A DNA stretch of 64,000 bases from Kushneria phyllosphaerae (GCF_900312995.1 NZ_ONZI01000002.1:310001-374000), one strand, 5' to 3'. Shown: positions 53,545 to 63,374, numbered from the stretch's first letter. Notes: generated by a model from the sequence alone, not told the origin. Numbers and translations are program-made.

Positions 53545-55032
53545 ATGACCGGCTCCGCCCCCCAGGCGTCCCCGACCGAACGACCGATGCGCCACTTTAC
53601 CCCGCCGCAGGGCTGGATGAATGATCCCAATGGGCTGGTGTATCACGACGGCGAGTATCATCTGTTCTACCAGTACCATCCGAACAGTCTTGTCTGGGGA
53701 CCGATGCACTGGGGCCATGCGGTCAGTCGCGATCTGTGCCACTGGCAGCACTTGCCGGTGGCGCTGACGCCGGACGATGACGGCATGTGCTTCTCGGGCA
53801 GCGCCGTGGTCGACCGCCATGACGCCAGTGGTCTGTTCAACGGTGGTGAAGGGCTTGTGGCCTTTTATACCGCTCATCGTTTCATGGGCGACGATGAAGA
53901 GCACTACGAGCAGGAACAACACCTTGCCTGGAGTCGCGACAACGGTCGCAGCTGGCATAAATACGCCGGCAATCCCATCATCGCACCACCGGGTTTTTGC
54001 GACTTTCGCGACCCGAAGGTGATTTATCACGCTCCGAGCGGACGATGGGTGATGGTGCTGGCCTGCGGTCAGCACATCCGCTTCTACACCTCTGCCAACC
54101 TGCTCGACTGGCAGCTGGCCAGCGAATTTGGTGATGGGCAGGGATGCCATACCGACGGCCCCTGGGAGTGTCCGGATCTATTCGAACTGCCTCTCGAAGG
54201 CGACCAGGCAGAGGCCAGCCGCTGGATACTGGTGGTGGGCGTGGGGATCGATCACGAAGGTCCGCAGGACACTCTGGGCTCTTTCACCCAGTACTTCATC
54301 GGCCACTTCGACGGCGAGCGCTTTCACAACGACTATCCTGACGAGCCGCTGCTGCTGATGGATCAGGGGCGCGATTTCTACGCCGTGCAGAGCTTCTCGG
54401 ATGTCCCCGACCGGCGACTGGCTATCGCCTGGCTTAACAACTGGCAGTACGCCGGCCACACGCCCGAGGCCGGCTGGCGCGGTGCGATGACCCTGCCTCG
54501 AACGCTACATCTGGTCGCGACCGATCAGGGTGTTCGCCTGCATCAGCGTTTTGCCGATGAACTGGATCATGGCATATCGCCGCTGGACGTGGCCTGCCCT
54601 GGAGCGCCGTTAACGCAGGGGCAGCATGTACTGGCCACGCCGAACGCGGATCTGGTGCGCGGTGAACTGACGCTGGTGCTGACCGCCAATAGCCAGCTGG
54701 ACTTTTCCCTTCAACAGGGGACCCAGCAGCGGCTAAGGCTTTCGACAGGTGATGACACCACCGAAGTTGTTTACCGACGTGAGGGCCACAGCGGCGTGGC
54801 GCGCTTTGATCAGCACTTTCCGGGTGAGCGACTCGCTGGCGAACTCGATGGGCGGCGCATTCATCTTCAGTGGTGGGTCGACCGCGGCAGCGTCGAGATG
54901 CTGATCAACGGCGAGCGGCGCCAGCTCTCGGTCACGCTGGCAAGCTTCGTGGCGCCGCACCGCCACTCCATCACCATGGAAGTGCATAGCGGCAGCGCAG
55001 AAATCCACGACTTCCGCCTTGATGCCGGCTGA
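53545..55032 (+). CDS. Glycoside hydrolase family 32 (sucrose/fructan hydrolase)
   Basis: The 495-residue enzyme shows the three GH32 catalytic motifs: WMNDPNG (nucleophile Asp27), FRDPK (transition-state Asp156) and ECPD (acid/base Glu208), followed by a C-terminal beta-sandwich. It splits beta-fructoside bonds in sucrose, sucrose-6-phosphate or small fructans. There is no signal peptide, so it acts in the cytoplasm on imported sugar. With a proton symporter instead of a PTS, free sucrose is the likely substrate. AGGA precedes ATG. No fructokinase gene adjoins. Confidence 0.93.
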   Translation: MTGSAPQASPTERPMRHFTPPQGWMNDPNGLVYHDGEYHLFYQYHPNSLVWGPMHWGHAVSRDLCHWQHLPVALTPDDDGMCFSGSAVVDRHDASGLFNGGEGLVAFYTAHRFMGDDEEHYEQEQHLAWSRDNGRSWHKYAGNPIIAPPGFCDFRDPKVIYHAPSGRWVMVLACGQHIRFYTSANLLDWQLASEFGDGQGCHTDGPWECPDLFELPLEGDQAEASRWILVVGVGIDHEGPQDTLGSFTQYFIGHFDGERFHNDYPDEPLLLMDQGRDFYAVQSFSDVPDRRLAIAWLNNWQYAGHTPEAGWRGAMTLPRTLHLVATDQGVRLHQRFADELDHGISPLDVACPGAPLTQGQHVLATPNADLVRGELTLVLTANSQLDFSLQQGTQQRLRLSTGDDTTEVVYRREGHSGVARFDQHFPGERLAGELDGRRIHLQWWVDRGSVEMLINGERRQLSVTLASFVAPHRHSITMEVHSGSAEIHDFRLDAG

Positions 55033-55041
55033 GGCTCGCCG

Positions 55042-57768
55042 TCAGGCCGGCGTACTTTCAACAGGCTCTTCGCGGCGCTCGGTCTGCGCCGTGAGGAGCT
55101 TTTTGAGTTCCGGAATACAGGAGCCACACTGCGTCCCGCAGGCCAGCCGTTCTCCCAGAGCTTCGACGCTTTTACAGCCACCGGCGATGGCACGAGCAAT
55201 GGTTTTCTCCCCCACCTGATGGCAACTGCACACCGTGGCCCCGCCATCTTCACCGCTGGCTGCCCGGCCGGCGAGCAGCCGACGACGCTGTGTGGGCTCA
55301 AGGGTTTCAAGTACAAAGCAGTCATCCAGCCAGCCGATATCCCCCAGCATCGGATTAAGCGTGCCGACCGGTGCTACCGCCAGCCACCAGAGAAGCCGGC
55401 CGCCATGCAGGCAGGCTGCACGAAAGTGACCTCGGGTTTCATCCTCACTCCAGAGCGTGGGCGCCTGGCCCAGCATGCGCTCGCACCACACCCGCCAGTC
55501 AGGCACCTTTTCACCTGCCATCTGCCAGCGCTGACAGTGCGCCAGTGGAATGCGTGCCCACCAGTCACACGCCTCTAGCGGTGCGGTCACGTCACTGCCC
55601 AGCAGCAGGCAGGCTTCCCACTGCGCGGGCACCGGTGACAGTGCCACCCGCCCCTGCTTGGATTCGGGCTGGCCGGAGACCGGGTCACAGAAGGCTGCAA
55701 TCAATGCCGACGCCCGGGCCTGCCGGGCAAACTGATCGTTCCAGTGGATGGGCACGAAAAGTGACCCCTGCGGCTGGGCGGTGGTCACGCGCACGCGGCC
55801 CAGATATTCGCCCAGCGGATTGTGCAGTCGTGCGAGCTGTCCGTTTTGTACGCTGGCCTGTCGCGCATCTTCGGGGTGCACTTCGATAAAGGGCTCGCTT
55901 CGATGATGCATGAGCCGCGAGGCACGGGCGGTACGGGTCATGGTGTGCCACTGATCACGGATGCGCCCGGTATTGAGCAAAAGCCTCGTGTCGCTACCGG
56001 GTCGCTGCATCGCAGGACGAGAAGCGACCGCGATCAGTCTGGCCCGACCGCTGGGCGTCATGAAGCGAGCGTCCTCAAACAGCCGCGCCGTCCCCTGTGG
56101 CGCACTGGCATTGACCGGCCACTGGATCGGCGCGAGCGCGTCATATTGGGTGCGATCAAGCCCGGCCAATCCTGAAATATCAAACAGGCGATAGCCCGTC
56201 TCCGGCGTGGCCTGCGGGTCGTTTTCAAAACCCGACAGCCGAGCATGCTCGTCAAAAACCTCATGCACGCTGCTGTAAGCAAAGGCTTCGCCAAAGCCCA
56301 TACGCCGGGCCACTTCGCAGATGATCCACCAGTCGTGTCGGGCCTCGCCCGGCGGCGGCAATATTCCGCGCTGGCGCGAAATCCGTCGCTCGGAGTTGGT
56401 GACGGTGCCGTCCTTTTCTGCCCAGCCGCTGGCCGGCAGGAGGATATCGGCGTGTTCAAGCGTGTCGTTGCGAGCCATGCATTCGGAGACAATCACCAGC
56501 GGGCACTTCTTTAGTGCGGCACGGACCCGGTTGGCGTCCGGCAGGCTGACCAGCGGATTGGTGGCCATGATCCACAGCGCTTGGATCTCGCCACGCTCGA
56601 TCGCCTCGACCAGCGCCAGCGCCTTGTGACCGGGTCCCTCGGGCAGCGTGGGCACCAGTCCCGGGGTGGTCCAGAAGCGGGTAACGCGATCCAGCGCGCC
56701 GGGCGTGTGGTAATCCATGTGCGCCGCCAGCTGGTTGGCCAGCCCGCCGACTTCGCGCCCGCCCATGGCATTGGGCTGTCCGGTGATCGAGAAGGGCCCC
56801 GCCCCCGGCAGGCCGATACTGCCGCCGGCCAGATGGCAGTTGATGATCGCATTGACCCGGTCGGTGCCGCTGCTCGACTGATTGATGCCCTGGGAATAGA
56901 GCGTCACCACGTGTAGTTGACTGGCAAACCAGTAATAAAAGGTCTCCAGCCGCTCGACATCAACGCCGCATAGATCAGCGGCGGTCTCGATATCAGGCGC
57001 TTCAAGCTGTGCAGCGGCAAGGGCTTCATCAAACCCTTCGGTGTGGCGCTCGATAAAGTCGCGATCGAGCCTCCCCTTGCCGGCCATATAAGTCAAAAGG
57101 CCATTAAACAGCGCAATATCGCCACCCGGCGCGATCGGTAGATACAGGTCGGCAATCTCGCAGGTGTCGATCACCCGCGGATCAATCACCACGATTCTCA
57201 TCAGGGGGTTGCGGCGTTTGGCCGTGCGCAGGCGCTGATAGAGCACCGGATGGTTCCAGGCCAGATTGCTGCCGGTCAGTACCACCAGTTCCGCCTCTTC
57301 CAGATCCTCATAGCAACAGGGCACGGCGTCCGCCCCCAGAGCGCGCTTGTAGCCCGCCACGGCCGAGGCCATGCACAGTCGGGAATTGGTATCCACGTGT
57401 GGGGTGCCGACAAAGCCCTTGAAAAACTTGTTGGCGAGGTAATAGTCCTCGGTCAAAAGCTGCCCTGAAAGATAGCCCGCAATGGCACCACTGCCGTGCT
57501 GCTGCCGAATCCTTCCAAGCCGGGCGCCGACCTCGTCAAGCGCCCTTTCCCAGCTGACCTCAAGACCGTTGATACGAGGATGTGTCAGCCGCCCGTCATG
57601 ACCCAGCGTTTGTGCCAGTGCCGAGCCCTTGACGCAGAGTCTGCCCTGATTGGCCGGATGTGATGGATCTCCCGTCACACTCACAAGCGTGTCACAGCGT
57701 GTTGTATCGTGCTCGGCCACTACGCCACAGCCAACCCCGCAGTAGGGACAGGTGGTGTTCGTTTGCAT
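55042..57768 (-). CDS. nasA: Assimilatory nitrate reductase catalytic subunit NasA
   Basis: The 908-residue molybdoenzyme reduces nitrate to nitrite in the cytoplasm. A [4Fe-4S] site is formed by Cys7, Cys10, Cys14 and Cys45 (CPYCGVGCG, GRLCVKG); SRLCMASAVAG supplies Cys133 as the molybdenum ligand; the cofactor-binding blocks ITGQPNAMGGREVGG and ARNDTLEHADILLPA follow. The last 60 residues form a BFD-like [2Fe-2S] domain (CSCHQVG, CGTQCGSC), as in Klebsiella NasA. AAGGAG lies six bases before ATG. It is divergent from the FAD reductase and nirBD genes and convergent, nine bases apart, with the GH32 gene. Confidence 0.95.
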   Translation of the reverse strand: MQTNTTCPYCGVGCGVVAEHDTTRCDTLVSVTGDPSHPANQGRLCVKGSALAQTLGHDGRLTHPRINGLEVSWERALDEVGARLGRIRQQHGSGAIAGYLSGQLLTEDYYLANKFFKGFVGTPHVDTNSRLCMASAVAGYKRALGADAVPCCYEDLEEAELVVLTGSNLAWNHPVLYQRLRTAKRRNPLMRIVVIDPRVIDTCEIADLYLPIAPGGDIALFNGLLTYMAGKGRLDRDFIERHTEGFDEALAAAQLEAPDIETAADLCGVDVERLETFYYWFASQLHVVTLYSQGINQSSSGTDRVNAIINCHLAGGSIGLPGAGPFSITGQPNAMGGREVGGLANQLAAHMDYHTPGALDRVTRFWTTPGLVPTLPEGPGHKALALVEAIERGEIQALWIMATNPLVSLPDANRVRAALKKCPLVIVSECMARNDTLEHADILLPASGWAEKDGTVTNSERRISRQRGILPPPGEARHDWWIICEVARRMGFGEAFAYSSVHEVFDEHARLSGFENDPQATPETGYRLFDISGLAGLDRTQYDALAPIQWPVNASAPQGTARLFEDARFMTPSGRARLIAVASRPAMQRPGSDTRLLLNTGRIRDQWHTMTRTARASRLMHHRSEPFIEVHPEDARQASVQNGQLARLHNPLGEYLGRVRVTTAQPQGSLFVPIHWNDQFARQARASALIAAFCDPVSGQPESKQGRVALSPVPAQWEACLLLGSDVTAPLEACDWWARIPLAHCQRWQMAGEKVPDWRVWCERMLGQAPTLWSEDETRGHFRAACLHGGRLLWWLAVAPVGTLNPMLGDIGWLDDCFVLETLEPTQRRRLLAGRAASGEDGGATVCSCHQVGEKTIARAIAGGCKSVEALGERLACGTQCGSCIPELKKLLTAQTERREEPVESTPA

Positions 57769-58285
57769 CAGACACTCCTTTTTGGCAGGCGACGCTTTGA
57801 TCTATTTGACCGCCTTAATCGAATTGACGGCACCTGTCACAGCTTCCACACCATGCCCACTATCGACTTTGGTCGAGGTCAATGCAGAAAAATCTGATCT
57901 TCATCAAAAAGGGGCGCGACCATTATTGATAGCCTGAATCAGCAATATCCGGGCCATGAGACGGGTTTTGCCGCGACAGCAGGCGGCTGGCATTCAACCT
58001 GTTTTCACCTTTCGGGATCGGTGCACCAAAAGATGGCCAGGCGGATATCGCGCTGCACTCTGATGACACCCTGTTGGTGAGATTTTTGTCGCTGCGTGCT
58101 TTATGCCGGCGCACATGCTCCTGAAAAGAATTGAAATTAAAGGGCTCCCGCATTTCTGGCACGGCGTTCGCTCGATCAACTGCAGGGCGAACCGTGCATG
58201 ACCGCCTTCCGACACGACAGGCATATCGCTTTTTGTGCAGGCATCCCCTGCGCCATCGACAATCCATCACGCCGGGAGGTCGAGC
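57769..58285. other. 517-base divergent control region of nitrate assimilation
   Basis: No gene is recognised. It contains the sigma-54 promoter for the rightward operon (listed separately), a palindromic GGTGCACC (58020-58027) about 130 bases before that promoter, which contains an NtrC-like TGCACC half-site, and a TCGAC/GTCGA repeat (57863-57867, 57872-57876) near nasA. The roughly 100-base leader before the FAD gene has a GCAGG/CCTGC hairpin near 58235-58250 but no T-run, so I do not call a nitrate-responsive attenuator. Confidence 0.5.
58157..58172 (+). promoter_or_regulatory. Sigma-54 promoter of the nitrate/nitrite reductase operon
   Basis: TGGCACGGCGTTCGCT matches the -24/-12 consensus TGGCACG-N4-TTGCW at all but one position and keeps the required GG-N10-GC (GG at 58158-58159, GC at 58170-58171). 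The predicted transcript begins near 58183, about 100 bases before the first gene. Nitrogen control through NtrC is the standard arrangement for such operons and is inferred. Confidence 0.8.
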
Positions 58286-59548
58286 ATGACCAGAGATCAC
58301 GACACCGCACAGGCCCTGGCCACCAGACAGGTGCTGATTATCGGCAATGGCATGGCCACCCAGCGCCTGCTGGAGCAGCTTGTCAGCCGGCCCGAGCGCC
58401 CGGCGGAGATTCACGTGTTCGGTGATGAACACACACCGGCCTACAACCGCATTCTCCTCTCGCCCCTGCTGGCCGGCGAGATCGACGAACACGAGATGAC
58501 GTTACGCACGCGCGAGTGGTTCGAGGCGCACAACATTACGCTGCACTGCGGCCGACGTATCACCGCCATCGACCGTTCGGCCCACCAGATCATCGATGAC
58601 CAGAGAATACGCCACGACTACGACCGGCTGATCATCGCGACCGGCTCACGCGCGCGTCTTTTCGATCTGCCCGGCGCCGAGCTTTCGGGCATTCACGGCT
58701 TTCGCACCACCGAGGATGTGACGTCGCTGATGGCGGCAGAGCATCACACCCGTCACGCCGTGGTCATCGGAGGTGGCCTGCTGGGGCTTGAGGCAGCCGT
58801 GGGGCTTAGAAAGCGCGGCCTTGACGTCACCGTGGTGCATCGTGGCACGCATCTGATGAACCGCCAGCTCGATGAACAGGCCGCGGCGCTGCTGTTGGAA
58901 GCGCTTCAAAACCGGGGGCTGACACTGCGCCTCGGGCGCCAGCCTGTTGCCTATGACAGCGACGATGGTGGGCGCGTCTCGGGCGTGGTACTGGATGACG
59001 GCGAGCGTCTCAGGGCCGGGCTGGTCGTCGTGGCCGCCGGCATCGTGCCCAATGCTGAACTCGGTATTGAAGCCGACCTGGCTTGCGATCAGGCGATTCG
59101 TGTCGATGACACACTGACCACCAGCGATGCCCACATCATGGCACTGGGCGAGTGCTGTGAATTCAAGCGCACCACCTTTGGACTGGTCGACCCCATCTGG
59201 GCTCAGGTCGAGGTACTGGCCGATCGGCTCTGCGGTGGTGATCGACGCTACGCCCTGACGCCCTGTGCAACCCGGCTCAAGGTCAGCGGCGTTGACCTTT
59301 ATGCCTTCGGCATCCTTACCCCCGAACCCGGTGACGAGGTACTGCGCTATCTCGATGCCGACCACGGCGATTACCGCCGCCTGATTTTACGCAACAACCG
59401 ACTTGTCGGCGCCGTGCTTTATGGCGACACCCGCGATGGCGCCTGGTATTTCCACCGGAGTCTGGAGCAAGGCGATCTCACGCCCTGCCGTGACACGCTG
59501 CTTTTTGGCGCCCCGGATGCCACCCAACAGCTTGAGGAGGCTGCCTGA
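58286..59548 (+). CDS. FAD/NAD(P)H oxidoreductase of nitrate assimilation (NasC/NasB-type electron donor)
   Basis: The 421-residue flavoprotein has an FAD Rossmann motif (VLIIGNGMATQRLLEQLV), an NAD-binding motif in the centre (VVIGGGLLGLEAAVGLRKRG), and ADxxxALGECCEF near residue 285, the pattern of NirB's N-terminal half. It lacks the [2Fe-2S] and sirohaem domains, so it most likely passes NADH electrons to NasA, whose C-terminal [2Fe-2S] domain would receive them. GGGAGG five to six bases before ATG sets the start. Its stop is two bases before nirB; one operon from the sigma-54 promoter. Confidence 0.87.
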   Translation: MTRDHDTAQALATRQVLIIGNGMATQRLLEQLVSRPERPAEIHVFGDEHTPAYNRILLSPLLAGEIDEHEMTLRTREWFEAHNITLHCGRRITAIDRSAHQIIDDQRIRHDYDRLIIATGSRARLFDLPGAELSGIHGFRTTEDVTSLMAAEHHTRHAVVIGGGLLGLEAAVGLRKRGLDVTVVHRGTHLMNRQLDEQAAALLLEALQNRGLTLRLGRQPVAYDSDDGGRVSGVVLDDGERLRAGLVVVAAGIVPNAELGIEADLACDQAIRVDDTLTTSDAHIMALGECCEFKRTTFGLVDPIWAQVEVLADRLCGGDRRYALTPCATRLKVSGVDLYAFGILTPEPGDEVLRYLDADHGDYRRLILRNNRLVGAVLYGDTRDGAWYFHRSLEQGDLTPCRDTLLFGAPDATQQLEEAA

Positions 59549-59550
59549 TC

Positions 59551-62118
59551 ATGCAGGACCTGACGATTCATCCAGAGAAAAAGCAGCTCATCATCATTGG
59601 CAACGGCATGGTGGGCCACCACTGTGTCGAGCAGCTGATCGAACGTGGCGCTACGCAGGACTACCAGATTCACGTGTTTGGTGATGAGCGCCACCGCGCC
59701 TATGACCGCGTGCATCTGTCGGAATACTTCTCGGGAAAGGATGCCGATGCCCTCGCCCTCGGTGAAGCCAATTTGCATGCCACGCACGGGGTACTACTGC
59801 ATCTGGGCGTACGCATCTCGAGCATCGATCGTGACCGACGCGAAATCCTCACTCCCGAGGGTCGTCTGCCCTATGACAGTCTGATCATCGCCACCGGCTC
59901 CTGGCCTTTCGTCCCGCCGATTCCGGGTCCTGAGGTCAGCGAACACCCACAGGCACGGCTGGTCTATCGAACGCTGGAGGATCTTGATGCCATTCGACAC
60001 CACGCCATTCATGCCCGTCGGGGCGTGGTAATTGGCGGTGGTCTTTTGGGCCTTGAGGCGGCCAATGCGCTCAAATCCCTCGGCCTTGAAGCTCATGTGG
60101 TGGAGTTTGCCTCGCGCCTGATGCCGGTACAGCTGGATGATCAGGGTGGTACGGCCCTGCGCGAGCGCATCGAAGCCCTCGGCGTGGGCGTACACACCGG
60201 TTGTGCTACTGAAGAGATCGTCGCCACCCCCGGTCATGACTACGCCTACCGCATGAACTTCAGAGGCGGTGAACATCTTGATACCGACCTGGTGCTTTTT
60301 TCCGCCGGCATTCGCCCGCAGGATCAGCTGGCCCGCGATGCCGGGCTGGAGATCGGCGAACGTGGCGGCATCGTCATCGATGAAACCTGCCGCACTTCTG
60401 ACCCGGAGATCTTCGCCATCGGCGAGTGCGCGCTCTGGAACGGCAAGACCTTCGGCCTGGTGGCACCGGGCTACACCATGGCACGCACCGTGGCCGGCTG
60501 TCTGACCGATGTGTGTGAACCCTTCAGCGGCGCGGACATGTCGACCAAACTCAAGCTGCTGGGCGTGGATGTCGGCTCGATCGGTGACGCCTTTGGCACC
60601 ACCGAGGGGGCGAAAAGCTATCGCTGGATCGACGAGGCCGGCAGCGGCTATCGCCGTCTGGTGGTTTCAAGCGATGGCAAAAAGGCGCTGGGCGCGATAC
60701 TGGTCGGCGACAACAGCTACTACGACACGCTTTTGCAGTACGTTCAAAACGGCATCGACCTGCCGAAAGACCCGGCCGCGCTGATCCTGCCGCAAAGCGA
60801 AGGCGGTGCACCGACGCTGGGCGCCGATGCCCTGCCCGACACTGCCATGGTCTGTTCGTGTCACAACGTTACCAAGGGTGCCATCTGCAAGGCCGTTGAT
60901 GATGGCTGCGCCGATATCGCCGCGCTCAAGATCGAGACGAAAGCCAGCACCGGCTGCGGCGGCTGCGCGGCCCTTCTCAAGCAGGTTTTCGAGCATGAGC
61001 TCGAGTCCCGCGGCATGGACGTCGACAAGAGTCTCTGCGAGCACTTTCACTATACCCGCCAGGAACTCTACGCCATGGTGCGCGTTGAAGGAATCACATC
61101 CTTCGATGAGCTGCTGGAGAAGCATGGCCACGGCCTGGGGTGCGATATCTGCAAGCCGACCATCGGCTCGATTCTTGCCACCTGCTGGAACCAGCCGATC
61201 ATGGACCCGCAGAACGTCGCGCTGCAGGACACCAATGACACCTTCATGGCCAACATGCAGAAAAACGGCACCTATTCGGTCATGCCGCGGATCGCCGGCG
61301 GCGAGATCACGCCGGACAAGCTGGTGGCACTGGGTCAGGTGGCCCAGAAGTACGACCTCTACACCAAGATCACCGGCGGTCAGCGCATCGATCTTTTCGG
61401 TGCCGAGCTGCACGAGCTGCCGGACATCTGGGAGGAGCTGATCAACGCAGGCTTTGAAACCGGCCACGCCTACGGCAAGTCGCTGCGTACAGTGAAATCC
61501 TGTGTGGGCAATACCTGGTGTCGCTACGGCGTCCAGGACAGCGTCGCCATGGCGCTGGAACTCGAGCATCGCTACAAGGGCCTGCGCACCCCGCACAAGG
61601 TCAAGATGGGCGTCTCGGGCTGTACTCGCGAGTGCGCCGAAGCCCAGGGCAAGGACATCGGCGTGATCGCCACCGAAGCCGGCTGGAACCTGTATGTCTG
61701 CGGCAACGGCGGCATGCGCCCACGCCACGCCGAACTCTTTGCCACCGATATCGACAGCGCCACGCTCATTCGCTACGTCGACCGCTTTTTGATGTTCTAC
61801 GTGCGCACCGCCGACAAGCTACAGCGCACCTCGGTGTGGCGGGAAAGCCTCGAAGGCGGCCTCGATTTCCTCAAAGAGGTGATCATTGATGACAGTCTGG
61901 GTCTGGGGGACGAACTCGAGCGCCAGATGCACCACGTGGTCGATACCTATGAGTGTGAATGGGCCAATGCCCTGAAGGACCCGGAAAAGCTCAAGCGCTT
62001 TAGAACCTTCGTCAACGAGCATGGCGGTGACCCGGACATCGTCAACATCACCGAACGCGATCAGCCCCGTCCTGCCCGTACCAACGAGCTTCAATCCCTT
62101 GCCGTGGAGATTCGCTGA
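59551..62118 (+). CDS. nirB: Nitrite reductase [NAD(P)H] large subunit NirB
   Basis: The 855-residue enzyme reduces nitrite to ammonium with six electrons. Domains in order: FAD (IIIGNGMVGHHCVEQLIERG), NAD (VVIGGGLLGLEAANALKSLG), a BFD-like [2Fe-2S] (CSCHNVTKGAICKAVDDGC ... CGGC near 432-475), and the sirohaem/[4Fe-4S] domain with Cys651-x5-Cys657 and Cys691-x3-Cys695. All expected ligands are present. The stop overlaps the nirD start (TGATG at 62116-62120). The first half closely resembles the preceding FAD gene, suggesting duplication. Confidence 0.96.
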   Translation: MQDLTIHPEKKQLIIIGNGMVGHHCVEQLIERGATQDYQIHVFGDERHRAYDRVHLSEYFSGKDADALALGEANLHATHGVLLHLGVRISSIDRDRREILTPEGRLPYDSLIIATGSWPFVPPIPGPEVSEHPQARLVYRTLEDLDAIRHHAIHARRGVVIGGGLLGLEAANALKSLGLEAHVVEFASRLMPVQLDDQGGTALRERIEALGVGVHTGCATEEIVATPGHDYAYRMNFRGGEHLDTDLVLFSAGIRPQDQLARDAGLEIGERGGIVIDETCRTSDPEIFAIGECALWNGKTFGLVAPGYTMARTVAGCLTDVCEPFSGADMSTKLKLLGVDVGSIGDAFGTTEGAKSYRWIDEAGSGYRRLVVSSDGKKALGAILVGDNSYYDTLLQYVQNGIDLPKDPAALILPQSEGGAPTLGADALPDTAMVCSCHNVTKGAICKAVDDGCADIAALKIETKASTGCGGCAALLKQVFEHELESRGMDVDKSLCEHFHYTRQELYAMVRVEGITSFDELLEKHGHGLGCDICKPTIGSILATCWNQPIMDPQNVALQDTNDTFMANMQKNGTYSVMPRIAGGEITPDKLVALGQVAQKYDLYTKITGGQRIDLFGAELHELPDIWEELINAGFETGHAYGKSLRTVKSCVGNTWCRYGVQDSVAMALELEHRYKGLRTPHKVKMGVSGCTRECAEAQGKDIGVIATEAGWNLYVCGNGGMRPRHAELFATDIDSATLIRYVDRFLMFYVRTADKLQRTSVWRESLEGGLDFLKEVIIDDSLGLGDELERQMHHVVDTYECEWANALKDPEKLKRFRTFVNEHGGDPDIVNITERDQPRPARTNELQSLAVEIR

Positions 62119-62480
62119 TGAGCACTGCAACTGCTGCCAAAAACACTGCTCAGGTCCTGTGCGGCGTCCATGACCTGGTCGACTACTCGGGCGTGGTGGC
62201 CCTGCACGACGGCCGCCAGATCGCGCTGTTCTATCTGCCCCACGGGCGCGACCGTCACAGCGCCCCGGAGGTGTTTGGCATCGACAATCATGACCCCTTT
62301 TCGAACGCCAACGTGATCGGTCGCGGCATCATCGGCGACAAGGCCGGTGAACTGGTCGTCGCCTCGCCCATTTACAAGCAGCACTTTCGGCTCACCGATG
62401 GCGTCTGTCTTGAAGACAGCGATGTTCGCCTGGCCACCTTTGATGTCCGGCTCGAGGGCGAATGCGTCGTCATTGTCTGA
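62118..62480 (+). CDS. nirD: Nitrite reductase small subunit NirD
   Basis: The 120-residue protein has the Rieske-like fold typical of NirD (DLVDYSGVVALHDGRQIALF, EVFGIDNHDPFSNANVIGRG, and later VVASPIYKQHFRLTDGVCLE) but lacks the Cys-His cluster ligands, as is normal for NirD. It partners NirB. Start codon overlaps the nirB stop, indicating coupled translation. Confidence 0.95.
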   Translation: MSTATAAKNTAQVLCGVHDLVDYSGVVALHDGRQIALFYLPHGRDRHSAPEVFGIDNHDPFSNANVIGRGIIGDKAGELVVASPIYKQHFRLTDGVCLEDSDVRLATFDVRLEGECVVIV

Positions 62481-62546
62481 TGGCGACGATTTGATCACCG
62501 GCCCCATCGATGCATGGCATAACAACAACACACCAGAGGCCATACC

Positions 62547-63374
62547 ATGTCCTATCTCACCCCTGCTGAATTCGCCACCAAAATGGTCGATTCCGGTGCG
62601 TCAAAGATTGCGATGTCCACGCGTGACACGCTGATTCGAGCCTTCATGGCCGGCGCCATTCTGGCCCTGGCCGCTGCCTTTGCGATCACCATTACGGTAC
62701 AGACCGGCCAGCCCCTGATCGGCGCCATACTCTTTCCGGTCGGGTTCGTGATGCTCTATCTGATGGGCTTTGATCTGCTCACGGGCGTGTTCATGCTCAC
62801 GCCGCTGGCGCTGCTGGACCGACGCCCCGGCGTCACCCTCAACGGTATTCTGCGCAACTGGGGCTGGGTGTTTCTGGGCAATCTTGGCGGGGCACTGACG
62901 GTGGCCTTCATGATCGCCTTCATTCTTACCTACGGCTTCTCCATTGGCCCGGGCGAGATCGGTGGAAAGATTGCCAGCATCGGCAAGGCGCGCACCCTGG
63001 GGTACGCCGAATACGGACTGGCCGGCTGGCTGACCATTTTCATGCGCGGCATGCTGTGCAACTGGATGGTGTCGATGGGTGTGGTGGGCGCCATGGTCTC
63101 AAGCTCGGTCAGCGGCAAGGCGATTGCGATGTGGATGCCGATCATGCTGTTTTTCTACATGGGTTTTGAGCACTCGATCGTCAACATGTTCCTGTTCCCT
63201 TCGGCGCTGATCATGGGGGGTGATTTCTCGGTATGGGACTACATGTGGTGGAACGAGATCCCCACCGTGCTGGGCAACCTGGCCGGCGGACTCGCCTTTA
63301 CGGGTCTGACCCTCTATACCACCCATGTCCGCACCGGTCCGAAACGGGAAATGGTCCAACCCCCGGTAAAATGA
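62547..63374 (+). CDS. Formate/nitrite transporter family channel (NirC-like)
   Basis: The 275-residue channel has six membrane segments and FNT motifs: FMAGAILALAAAFAITI, GFDLLTGVFML, RGMLCNWMVSMGVVGAMVSS and the late GFEHSIVNMFLFP. Placed after nirBD, it most likely carries nitrite (NirC) rather than formate. It may take up nitrite or release excess made by NasA. Gap to nirD is 66 bases with no terminator, so it is in the operon; a strong terminator follows. No nitrate transporter (NarK or NrtABC) is in the window. Confidence 0.88.
   Translation: MSYLTPAEFATKMVDSGASKIAMSTRDTLIRAFMAGAILALAAAFAITITVQTGQPLIGAILFPVGFVMLYLMGFDLLTGVFMLTPLALLDRRPGVTLNGILRNWGWVFLGNLGGALTVAFMIAFILTYGFSIGPGEIGGKIASIGKARTLGYAEYGLAGWLTIFMRGMLCNWMVSMGVVGAMVSSSVSGKAIAMWMPIMLFFYMGFEHSIVNMFLFPSALIMGGDFSVWDYMWWNEIPTVLGNLAGGLAFTGLTLYTTHVRTGPKREMVQPPVK

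Noticed and set aside
58183..58285. A nitrate-responsive attenuator leader (NasR/NasT-type)
   Set aside because: Only a short GCAGG/CCTGC hairpin is present; no terminator-like stem with T-run is formed.
60667..61728. A 353-codon frame antisense to nirB, and similar ones opposite other conserved genes (8787-9695, 51177-52187, 19376-20566)
   Set aside because: All mirror conserved coding sequence with no independent support.
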